Part shown: positions 46,383-57,431 of the stretch, piece by piece
How the letters are laid out: each line of letters starts with the position of its first letter
Position numbering within the stretch: the first letter of the stretch is position 1
From: Platynereis dumerilii
Lineage: Eukaryota; Annelida; Polychaeta; Phyllodocida; Nereididae
DNA: 64,000 nucleotides
Direction: 5' to 3'
NCBI GenBank assembly: GCA_026936325.1
Contig: JAPTHN010000151.1
Location: 558,001-622,000 of the forward strand
Notes under the pieces: generated by a model
Databases searched by the model: none
What the model saw: the letters and a program-made list of their open reading frames with translations, nothing else
Told to the model about the DNA's origin: nothing
Program-made: the position numbers and the translations under genes

Positions 46383-47795
46383 TAATGAGCAGTTTACTGG
46401 TATTAGCGCTTTACAAGTAACTAATTCTATTATTAGCATTCACCATCACTATGGTGAATGGTCTTGATTTTGGTCATATTATTTTTCTTCCCTTTTTTTC
46501 TGAATTTCGAGCTGAAATTAAGTAGATAGGTAGTCCTGGATGAGAAAATAAATTTTGCAAAATATTTTTGACCTTGACCTATTTTTCAAGGTCACAGGTC
46601 ACCTCAAAGTGGCCATTTGTGGAGGTCTATCTCCTGAACTAATAAAGATAGAAACACCAGATCTTCACTGGTAAGTTAATAGTCAGTCACTTGATCCAGA
46701 TCAGTCATAAAATTTTCTATTTTTAAAAAGGGGTAATTACTGTGACCCCTTTTAATGAAAACCCTTTTTGCGCACGGTTCTGGAGAAACCGTCAGCAGGA
46801 ATTTCGTAAAATTCTAGGACAAGGTGCTCTATAGGAATATCCAGTGCGGAAAGGAAGATAGTTGAGATCCTGTTCGTGGTTACTGAGATATTTGATTTTT
46901 AAAATTAGAATATTCTGCCCAAAAGTGAAAATATTTTTTAACTTTGCTTTGAATGAAGACAACTCAATGAAACTTGGCACATATATAGTCCTATGATAGA
47001 CGAATATTTTCCTTTAACATCCATGACCTTGACATCAAGGTCAAGGTCAATGAAAGTGAATGGATAGGTACATTTTCACGTCGTTTTTGTCATTTTTCAA
47101 GCATGGTTGTTCAATTGTAGTCTAGCATTTCCAATCAAGAGTAACTTGAGAGATCTAAAAATTATTTGACCTTGTGAATAAGTTCATCACATGTCAAGGT
47201 CATCACAAGTCAAAGAGAGGAAAAGTGAAGAAATTAGTAAAGTGCAAAGTAGAGTAAATTAAAGAATGAATCAAGTCAATTTGAAGTCAATATGAATATC
47301 AATATGAATGTTAATGTGAAGACAATGTGAAGTCAATATGAATGTAAATATGAAGTCAATATGAATGTAAAAATCAAATTGAATGTCAAAATGAATGTGA
47401 AAATGAAGTTCAATGTCAATATCAGTGTCAATATCAGTGTCAATATCAGTGTTAATATAAATGTCAGTATGAATGTCAATACAACCAACAATATGGATGT
47501 CAATATGAATGTAATTTATTGTTAATACGAAAGCCAATATGAATGCCAATATATATGCCAATATGAATGCCAATATGAATGCCAATATGAATGCCAATAT
47601 GAATGCCAATATGAATGCCAATATGAACGTCAACATGAATGTCAATATGGATGTCAGTATGAATGTCAATAGGAATGTCAATATGAATGTCAATATGAAG
47701 AGTGTCAATTTGATAGTCAAGTAAATTATGCGAATTGGTGAATGCTCATTACTGGTTCACCAGTAATATTGATGTCTAGTTATTATTATTATTAT
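46383..47795. mobile_element. Insertion of 1413 bp with internal minisatellite and terminal hairpin
   Basis: The flanks rejoin as in 21,385 and 41,535 when this stretch is removed. TAGGGC (or at least GGGC) is repeated at both edges (46,377-46,382 and 47,796-47,801). It contains a segment rich in AAGGTCA/TGACCTT (46,560-46,620 and 47,020-47,050), a minisatellite, and near the right end a perfect hairpin ATTACTGGT-TC-ACCAGTAAT (47,748-47,767) followed by CTAG and ATT repeats. The layout recalls Helitron-like non-autonomous elements, but an apparent target duplication argues against that. Confidence 0.65.
47276..47715. repeat. Minisatellite of 12-bp and related units
   Basis: The core GAATGYCAATAT is repeated, most regularly at 47,530-47,640 (GAATGCCAATAT), with 6-bp-phase variants (GTCAATATCAGT) around 47,410-47,450. 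All frames stay open because the unit is a multiple of three; the resulting Asn-Met and Ile-Leu-Thr-Phe repeat peptides are not genes. Confidence 0.95.
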
Positions 47796-47906
47796 TAGGG
47801 CAAGTTAGGTATAATACAATGGAACGGTCAGATAGAAAAGTATTGTCTCCTATTAATGTACTTGTACCACTTAAAGTACATGTATGATAAGTAGAGGAAC
47901 AGTGTA

Positions 47907-48906
47907 CGAGGGGCGTTCAGAAAATTCGAGGCTTTTTTTTATATGGACACTTATTTTCAATCTAGAACAACAAATTTTTCACAGGATGAAATTCAGCATA
48001 TTTGGAATGGATTTCCAAAATTTTGGACAATTTGGACATTTTTAAGTCATTCAATGGTTGCCATGGAAACTGAAAGTTCAGCTTCTTGGGGCAGATAATA
48101 CTGAAACCACTAAAGCCAATGAATTTTGGCTGTGAGAGACTTCTCTCTATCACTTGCATTAGTGAGATTGACAATATTTGACACAAGAAATATAATATTA
48201 GCCTTAAAAAATACTCCCAAGCTCACAAAAAGCATTGATTCATACACCTGACCCATTGAAGTAAATGTTCCTTGAAGTCCTCCAAACAAAGTTCTGTGAA
48301 AGAATTTTGGTCTTCCAAAGCCTCTCCTCCTCAAGTGCCTGAAAATATAGCCCCCTTGGACTAAAGTAAGGGAAAACCAGGACTTATGTAAAGCAACATG
48401 TCACAGGAATAGCTAGGATGGATAATGCTGTCCATTTTCGTCTCTTAGTCACACTAGTGAATCCATGCTTTCTCAAGTCCTGATGTAGTCAGGGAAACAC
48501 ACCTTTTCTTCCTGAATTTCCCTCGCCAAATCTGGCATGCAGGAGTGCTTTCCTACATGGGTTCAGTGTAAGAATACACACATTTGGTGTGCTTGAAAGC
48601 ATATTTAGAAGCTAATACCGTATTTCTTGTGTCAAATATTGTCAATCTCACTAATACAAGTGACAGAGAGAAGTCTCTCACAGTCGCAGTTTCTTGGCAT
48701 AAGTGGTTTCAGTGTTACCTGCCCCAAGAAGCTGAACTTTCAGTTTCCATGACAACCACACAATGACTTAAAAATGTCCAAATTGCCCAAAATTTTGGAA
48801 ATCCATTCCAAATATACTGAGTTTTATCCTGTGAAAAATTCATAGTGCTGGATTGAAAATAAGTATCCATTTGAAAAAAAGCCTCGAACTTTCTGAACGC
48901 CCCTCC
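47907..48906. mobile_element. Mariner-like fold-back element (1000 bp)
   Basis: The ends carry GAGGGGCGTTCAG-type inverted repeats, flanked by TA on both sides (47,905-47,906 and 48,907-48,908). The empty site AACAGTAAATTTTATATGG remains at 41,629. The arms pair for about 300 bp, including CTTGTGTCAAATATTG, GAGAGACTTCTCTCT/AGAGAGAAGTCTCTC and GGAATGGATTTCCAAAATTT. GAGGGGCGTTC ends are familiar from mariner elements. No transposase frame. Confidence 0.85.
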
Positions 48907-51900
48907 TATTTTATATGGAAACCATCTGTTGCTGTATTGCAACCTTTACCATTATTGTTGAATTTCCTAACCTTCCTGTCTTCCTAGATTATCTTGGAGC
49001 CTCATTTTTTCATCTGAGAACAGCAATTATACATGGATATAAAATAAGACTGACTCTCTCCAACAGCCACTAAGAGCATCTTTGATTCTGAGTCAAGTGT
49101 CGCGTAATGGTCATTGGCACCTGAGCAAACAAAATTCTCTGACACTCTGGGCAATTAACAGTCCACGGTCAAAAGTTAGTCTACTTTCGCCGACTTCAAG
49201 ACATTGGCAAGTTCTACCCATGTGATTGAGGTTAGTCCAAGAAGTAATAGTCCCTGCATAATTCAGCATTCTTTTGTAAATATAGTGACATCATTGAAGG
49301 GTTAGTCGAACAGCTTATTAGGCAAGAAAAGTTTCTTATAGTCAAAATATCTTCTGAATCTGGTGCATGCTGACCTCCACTCATTACAACTTATTGTTTT
49401 AAAATCCACTTGCAACAAAGTAAAAAACATAATGTTCAACTGTTTACTGCAATGTAATAACACTGATATAATATTAGTAATACTGAATATTTGTAGTTGG
49501 GAAGAATCAACATTATTTTTTGCTGTGCCCATCCTATGTCAATTCATTGCTGGCTCATCAAGTCGGATGACATACACCATAATTATATGCCACCACCTTG
49601 ATATGTTATGCACAATATGATCTTCTATTTCTGACCCGTATTGTCCAAGCCCACGTCTCACCACCCTTAATTCCTGTCTGCATTATTTTCTATCATTGTC
49701 AGATTGAAACCAGGAATATGGTTTTCATCTGCCTAATGCCCACATTCTCTGCTATCAGCCTGCTACTTTGATGAATGTCCACTGTGTACACTGCATTGTT
49801 AGGTTTCTATCTTGCAGGAGCCCGGGTATGAATAGACCTGAGAGCCCATCAGACAAAAAGGCCAGTTTTCCCATATCAACCAAGATAAATGCTAAGGGAA
49901 GAGGTCTAAACTTTGACGAGTCATAAACTGGATATTTCTATATGATGCTTTTCCTGAAGAAATCCTTAATCAAAGTGATATTGCCAATCAATCCTAAATG
50001 ATAAGTCAAATGGCCTGCCCGTCTGCAGACAACACAGTGAATTATTTCCAATATTCAGGTCAGTAAATGCTTTGTAGCATTGATATCCTAGTTGTGTTGG
50101 TAACCTGGATGGAGAACAGTTCACAGGTAGCATTTGGTGAGGAGAGAAACTCATTACATCAGGTGTCCCTAGTTACCACCCTAAGCTTGCTTGGTACTTT
50201 GTTCATCTGTGAAAATTCCAGACAGCTTTAGAGCCACGAGCCTCCAGGCCAAAGTAACAAAGAAAATGTTAATAGGCCTACAAAAGAATGAATACGAATG
50301 AACAAAATCATCTTTACAATTACCAGAACAACCCTGAAATTGCAGCATCTGGTTGCATTTAACTAAACACCATTCCTCAGTTTTCACCATTCATTCTTCT
50401 TTGTCTCACTTCCTTTTTCCATCAGTAAATGTCTTGTGGCATATAATAAATGAAGCATGCAAACTCTTTGGGAATTTTAATAAAACAACAACAACCCAGT
50501 TCAGAAACTTTCACTCATTAGTCACTACACAAGCAACTATATTAGTTCGACTGCAAAGCCACTCCTTATGCCATCATTGTAACATTTGTAGCATCCTGGA
50601 AATTACACTGCCAAAGGCACATTTCCTGGACTTAAAAGCGCTTAGCTTCCACTTACTTCAAACTGCATTAGTCTCCTCTATTCTAAAGATTAAGTAGACT
50701 GTCAATGATTGACACTCACTTGAGGCCACCGTTGATTTTTTTCCTTGTGGTGGTCGATTGGAGTGCCAAAGAAGATGAAGTACACACATACCATATATGC
50801 TCGATTAAGTTTGTCTGGCTTTGAGAGTGAATAATCTGATAGCAGTGAGTCTCCTGTCTGATTGGTGTAGGGCAATCCAGTTGAAGGCCATTTTATTTTT
50901 GCCGTTTTTTTTTCCCCACCAGTGTGGGAGACAAACAAAGATTACAGGGAGTTACGAAAGATGACAAACTGCTGTGTCAAGCTTTGGTGTACAAATTATT
51001 GTTTTACAACCTTCTTTCACTCAAAGGCAATGGTTCATCATGGAGATTTAATAATTCCTTTGTAAGATCAGTTTAACAATATTTATATGGCCTATATGGG
51101 ACGGTATGATATGTGAACATGTAGTACTATGATATGGGTAGATCTAGAAGCATTGGCACACTATTCACTATATTTGTAATTGCACTTTTACAAATAAAAG
51201 TACATACATACAATAAAACTAATTGATTAATAGTGAAGCACTAGTTTCGAAGGAAGCCATATGTTACAACAATCAACTCGACCACTATTTTCACCCCTAC
51301 CCAGCCCGTATTCTGAGGTTATCATGGAGCCTAATTTATCATCCTAGAATATCAATCACACAGAGGCTGAATAAGACCTTACTCTCCATTGGCTACTAAG
51401 AGCACACTAAGAGCATTTCTTATTCTCATGTAATTGTCACATGAAGGTCACTGGCTCTGGACCAAATGGCTACTCGGATGTTCTGTGCAAGTTGGAGTTT
51501 TTAGTCCGCTGTGGCCAACTTTAAGACATTGATCAAGTTTTACCCAAGTCATTGAGGTTAGTCCAGAGGGCTACTAGTCCCCACATAACTAAGCATTCTC
51601 TTGTAGGAAAAGTTACATCATTAATGGTGTCGTCCTCCAGCTAATCATATCAGGCAAGAAAGTGTCTCATAGTCAAAATATCCACAAAGGTTAGTATTCT
51701 TTGGTAGGTAAAGTGACATCATTAAAGATTTAGACCTGCAGCTTATCAGGCAAGAAAAGTTTCTCATAGTCAAAATATCTTCTGATTGCATGCTTACCTC
51801 CCTTCATTACAACTAAACGTTACTCAACTAGTAACAATTATGAAAAAATATAGCAGCTATTTACTTCAAGTGAAATCACACTGGTATAATATTAGTAATA

Positions 51901-52655
51901 CAAGGTAGGATTTTGTGTTTTCCTGTGCCAACACATTGTAAATTCATTGCTGGCTCATCAAGTCAGACGACGTGCACCATAATTACATGGCACTCCTATG
52001 ATATGTTATGCACAATATGATCTTCTATTTCTGACCCATATTGTCGAGGCCCACATCTCACAACCTTAATTCCAGTCTCCATCATTTTCTATCATTGTCT
52101 GAGCAAAACCCGGACTATGGTTTTCATCTGCCTAATGCCCACATTCTCTGCTATCAGCCTGCTACATTGATGAATGAATGTCCATTGTGCATTGCTAGGC
52201 TTGTATCTGGCAGGAGCCAAGAAATGAATAGACCTGAGAACCCATCAGACCAGAAGCCTGGTCTTCCCATATCACCCAAAGAAAAAGTTATGGGAAGTTT
52301 GCCAAACTATGAAGAGTCATTAACCCCAAATTTCTGTATGATGCTTTTCCTGAACAAATCTGTAATCAAAGTGTTATTTCAAGACTGTAAATAATTCCTT
52401 AATGATCTGTAAACAGGTTGGATCTTCAACAGACAACACTGAATGAGTGCTTCACAGCATAGTATCCTTGTTGCGCTTGTACCCTGGATGTAAAAGGATT
52501 TCAGAGGTAGCATTTGGTGAGGAGAGAAAGTCATTACAACAGGTGTCCTTAGTTACAACCCCAAGCTCACCTGGTACTAAGTTCATCTGTGAGACTTCCA
52601 GACACCCTTGGAGTATCCAGACATCAGGAACTGAGAAAATGTTATGACAAGTGTT
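48907..52655. repeat. Decayed tandem units 2 and 3 of the right-hand series
   Basis: 48,909-51,190 repeats the landmark order of 41,640-45,640: GATTGAGGTTAGTCCAAG (49,227), TTCTATTTCTGACCC (49,622), GTTTTCATCTGCCTAATGCC (49,721), GTGAGGAGAGAAACTCATTA (50,138) and CAAGCAACTATATTAG (50,530). 51,290-52,655 starts the order again (51,555, 52,022, 52,119, 52,518). It lacks the fold-back and TTAA elements, which dates those as later insertions. Frames are not conserved. Confidence 0.75.
50803..50851 (+). repeat. Core motif, copy 11
   Basis: It reads GATTAAGTTTGTCTGGCTTT then GAGAGTGAATAATCTGATAGC. The stem is weakened: AGTCTCC (50,848) faces GGAGACA (50,937). Confidence 0.85.
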
Positions 52656-55260
52656 ACAGCCGATAGGTCTACATGCCCGATTTGCAAATCGGGCTGCCTT
52701 TTGCATGCCAGACACTAAAATAGGTCTTTGTCATAATATCTACTCCTCTCACCATGCTTTGCCAATATCCCTACAAAATATCCAAAAAGTGCAACCAAGC
52801 CACATTTTCTACTGAACTTTTCCATAAGTTCTAATGTGCTATGTTAGAAACTTTGTCCTAATATATTTGACAGCCATCTCTTCTACATCAAATAGTGACC
52901 AAATAGTGCCTCATGGTTAGAAACTATTTTGACACTATTTGTAGAAGATATGGCTGTCAAGCACTGCCATCTCTTCTAACTACACAAGGGGGCAGCACTC
53001 CTCAAGTGTGCAGGCACAGGAGAGACACCTGGTGACAGGCGGTGAAATGACATCTATTTAGCCAAATTTACTTAAATAAGCCTGTCTCATGAAATTCCTG
53101 ATCTTTTCTCAAAGGAAGTCAAGTCATTGTCAATCTGAACTGCCAGGGATGGGTTGAGTTCTAGTTCAGTGAAGCAGATATTGATAATTTCTGTCCAGAT
53201 TCATTAAAAATTATTTCTCAAATGACGTGAAAATTTTTTTTTTTAAGGGGATGTTAATCCAATAATATTGAACAGCAAGCAAACGAAAGGCACTGAAAAC
53301 GCTTGCAAACGAAACAGTCATTGCAAACGAAGTGACATCAGGCCAAGACGTCACTTGATGATGTCACTTGATGACGTCACAGGTTGGCCAGTTCATGTAT
53401 GCCAAAAAGTCGCAAAACCAAAATATTCTTGGTGCAGAAAATCATTTCTTAAAAATTGCATTTTAATGCAATTGTCATGAAACTGCTACACGATGTAGCC
53501 AAGTGATGTCTGCATCTACGCTGTAAAGGGCGTGAAGATACATTGAACAAATTTTATTCGCCAACCCTCTAAATTTAGACATGTGAAAAATTTGTTTTTC
53601 CACGGTCAGAGTGCTGTATAATAAAAACGGTTTAACCGAAATTAATGTCGTGTTCAGCGAAGACGCAAGAAGTACCCAGGAAGGTGCTCTATCAATTTCA
53701 AGGCTTTAACTGCAAAATTGAGGGAGCGAGGTCATTTTTACTGTCATGGAAATAGTCTTTTTTCCGTCTTTTTTTTCCCATGTCAAATGATGCTAATATT
53801 TTTGGGATTCCCCCCGGAATCCCCGTAAAAATTGGGTTAATTGTCCCTCACAACAATAAAAAGACCTTAACCAGTTATTTGTTGATACAACACAAGCCAA
53901 TTTTGTAAATCCGGTTAACACAGAAATTCCTCTAACACAGGCTAGAGTTAACCCACTGGTAGATACAATCTAGTACAGAAATCACAGGCCCCTCGCCTTG
54001 GAGTAGATCTATATTGATAATATATGTCCAGATTCATCAAAAAATTATTTGCAAAGTATTCCCTGGCTTTCATGATTTTCCTATTGATAGTCTGTGTTCC
54101 ATGGCTCTGAACATGGTAGGCCTATGTTTTGCAACAGAGAAATAAGCATTTTCAGATCTGAAATTTGCGATGTTGTGTGTTTAAACTAATGAAGTATTCG
54201 GCTGCTATAAAATTATTAAACAAATTCTGAAAACCAGTTGGCAAAATTCAAGTATTCCCTTGCTTCCATGATTTTCCTATTGATAGTCTGTGAGTTTCAA
54301 GGCTCTAAACATGGCAGGTTTTGTAACAGAGAAATAAGCTGTTTCGGATCTGAAATTTGTGACATTAGACTTTTTGGCCACAAAATAAATTGTAGAAAAT
54401 TTCTGAAAACCAGGTGATAAATTTCAGATATTGACTGAAATATTTCCCAACTTTCATAATTTTCCGATTCATAGTATTTAAGTTTCAGGTCTCTGAACAT
54501 TGTATGTTTTGCAAAAAAGGTAGCAGCATGACGCACATGAAAATCGCGATCTGTTATGTTTTCAGAAACGGCCTTATTGACTGCTCAAAAAAATCGTAGA
54601 TAAATTCTGAAAAGCAGGTGATAAACTTCAGATATTTATTGAAATATTTTCCAACTTTCATAATTTTCCTGCTCATAGTATTTGAGTGTCAGGTCTCTGA
54701 TCATTGCATGTTTTGCAAAAAAGTTAGCAGCATGACGCACGTGAAAATCGCGATCTTTTATGTTTAAAAAAATGGCCTTATTGACTCCTAAAAAAATCAT
54801 AGATGAATTCTGAAAATCAGGTGAAAAAATTCAGGTATTGACTGACATATCCCCAAAGTTTCATAATTTTCCTGCTAGTCATAAGCGAGTGTCAGGGCTG
54901 CAAACATCACACGTTTTTCCTGAAAAAGAACAGCAACTCTACTGCATAGCATGGTAACGTCACAATAGGACTCAGAGAATAATTGGCAGCAGCCAAAGTA
55001 CCATACGGCCAGCCAAAGCTTCAGATGGTAAGGCAAAGCATCTGATGGAATATCATCTGATGAAAAAGGGTCTGATGAAATATCCAAATAGCATCTTGGG
55101 GATATTTGATCTTTTCAAATATTCTCATAGTGCTATTTGGAATATCCAAAGTCTTTTGAAAAGCACTTTTTGCTATTAGACACAATGGCAGTAGAGGCAT
55201 TGTCACAAGTTAACTTACAGTTAACTTTTTTTAATCACTAACACAACACTGTAAACTTTT
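52656..55260. mobile_element. Insertion of about 2.6 kb, type unknown
   Basis: The flanking unit sequence (GAGAAAATGTTATGACAAGTG on the left; TTTGCCATTGCC on the right) is close together at 59,605-59,730, so this stretch is extra. It holds a GCCCGATTTGCAAATCGGGC palindrome (52,676-52,695), an inverted pair AAATAGTG/CACTATTTG near 52,895-52,945, TGACGTCA-type repeats at 53,340-53,380 and a tandem array. No protein is recognised. It may be more than one insertion. Confidence 0.55.
54020..54930. repeat. Tandem array of about 190-204-bp units
   Basis: The landmark TTTCATRATTTTCC marks five units with TTTTCC at 54,076, 54,272, 54,460, 54,664 and 54,867. Each unit also has CTCTGAACAT-type and TTCTGAAAACCAG-type blocks. 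The first two and the third and fourth units are most alike, so it grew by stepwise duplication. It is AT-rich and non-coding. Confidence 0.85.
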
Positions 55261-55865
55261 AAATCTGGTTGAATTGAAATAAAATGTCACTCGTCAGACT
55301 TTGCCATTGCCTTTCCATTCATCTTGCTCTTGGTCCTTCTTCAATAATTCTTCAGATATTGCAGGAGAATCACTGATTACCGCTCAAACTATCGTTTTGA
55401 TTGCCATTTAAAAGAAAATAAATAACAACTGAGTCAGTACAAGCAGCTGTATTGGTTTGACTGGAAAGCCACTCCTTATATCAATATTGTAACCGTCACA
55501 GCAGCCTGAATATTTCACTGCCAAAGGCACATTTCCTATAGTTAAAAGCTCTAAGCCTCCACTTAATTCACACTGCTCAAGTCTCCTTAATTCTAAAGAT
55601 TAGGTAGGCTGTCAGTGACTGAAGCCCACCTGAGGCCATCTTTAAGTTTGCCAACAGTATCTGTCCATGTAGTGAGGGTGCAAGAACATAAATACACACA
55701 TGCCATTCATGACATTGCAGGCAATGTTGGAACTGACGCGAGAACATAGATACAGAAATGTCTGAGCATGTCATCCTTGACCTGTGTCACACTTTTTATA
55801 CAGAATGGTAATGCACTCAACCAATCCGAAGTCAAGGTTTTTGATTTCAGATGTAAACAGTAGCT
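55261..55865. repeat. Rest of decayed unit 3
   Basis: GTATTGGTTTGACTGGAAAG, CACTGCCAAAGGCACATTTC and CTGTCAGTGACTGAAGCCCA match 50,540-50,720 and 60,200-60,370. The core motif expected next is lost. No gene. Confidence 0.65.
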
Positions 55866-57423
55866 GCTGCAGCCAATCTCTAAATCATGCCCAATTTTAA
55901 AATCGGGCATGATTATTTCTCCTATTGGCAAATTATTTTAACTATTGGCGAATTATTTCCCCTTGGGCAAAATCCTTTTACTTTTCCCAAAGGAGCAATT
56001 TACTATTCTAACTATTGGCAACCTATGGTACCTATTGGCGCACTTTGCGTAAAGGAGCAATTTCCTATTGTAACTATTGGCAAAATTTGCCCATCTCTAA
56101 ATATCTTTTCGGGTCGCTTAGAACATTAACAAATAGTTAAATCGTGCCCATTCATGCAATTGTCGCCCACTTTCTATATTAAAATGCGGGCACAGCAGCA
56201 GATATCCCGCAAATGTGGGATTCGGTTTTTCGCGATTTGCGCAACTTCTGGTAGAGATACAGACTTCATTTTTTCACCAATAAATGCGGTTTAAAATTAG
56301 CTATTTTTTGACAACAGATTTATCTCGGTAGCTTGTCTAGAAAATTTCCGAGAATTTTCTAGTTATTGTCCTAACCATTAATACTTTTTAAATTATTCAT
56401 GTGCCTTTATATCATCAGATTCCAATCTAAATACTTAATTGACAGCTCAACGTGCGTTAGACTTGGGGATTGAGAGGAAACAGAAATAATTCTGTTAGTG
56501 ACTGGTAATTTATCTTTATTTTTATTTTTATTAAAGACATTCGTTATTCAAGTTTAATTCAACTATTTTCTAACGTCCCTGGTCACGTAGATGGCCTACA
56601 AGTACAGGTCTCAGGACAAAAAAACTAAATAAACTATAGAAGTGTAAGCTTATGAAAAAAAAAACAGCAACAACAGCTGCTATTTCAAATTGTGGTTGTG
56701 GGCCTAAACCCTGAGCAGACTGAGCTCCCCACTCAGGAGCATGCAGCTAAGAAACTGACTTGATAACTTGATAACTTCTATTAATTAAAAAGTTTAATAT
56801 GGTTGGCACAGTCAATATCATATTTTGATTGAAATTTTTATAAAGCTACTAAGATATAACCGAGCCAATTGAACACATCTCACCAAGACAAATCTATCCA
56901 GTGAAAAGCTACCCTGTATGAAACAGCAATAGGCCAGTAACTGACTCGTAATGTATTCCAACTCCAAGGAAGAGAATTTTATCAAAATTGCACAGATTAT
57001 TTATTTTCAATTTTACTTTTAACGAATATTTGGACATTTTCCAAGCTATGAACTTGTAATCTGGCTGAATGAACAAGTCTCTCCAAGACGCATCTTTTGG
57101 TGCAAAAATTACGCTTCTATCATTATTAGAAGTCCTTCAAGTGAAAAATCCATCCTAACTCAGTTATTTCAGAAAAAATAAAGAAAAAAGCAAATTCCGC
57201 GATCCCGCATCCCGCAACCGCGTTCCGCATTTCATGCGGGCGATAATTGCAGGATCGGGCACGTTTTAACTATTTGTTAATGTTGTAAGTGGCCCTAAAA
57301 GACATAAGCCTATGAGCGATAATTGCAGAGATGGGCATGGTTTTTTTCTTTGCCAATATCTAAATCAAGTCTTTTTGACTATTTGAGATATTTGGAGATT
57401 GGCAATTTAAAGATTGGCTGACG
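55866..57423. mobile_element. DNA element with long imperfect inverted repeats (1558 bp)
   Basis: The ends contain CAGCCAATCTCTAAAT and CAGCCAATCTTTAAAT; further in, CGATAATTGC, TCGGGCACG, TTTAACTATTTGTTAATGTT and CCCGCA blocks pair between the two sides. CAGTAGCT flanks it at 55,858-55,865 and 57,424-57,431 (possible 8-bp duplication). Near the left end ACTATTGGCAA-type units repeat five times, and GGGC/GCCC palindromes are frequent. No transposase. Confidence 0.7.
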
Positions 57424-57431
57424 CAGTAGCT

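Noticed and set aside
47271-47724. 149-codon minus-strand frame rich in Ile/Leu/Phe/Thr, resembling a membrane protein
   Set aside because: It is the 12-bp minisatellite read on the other strand.
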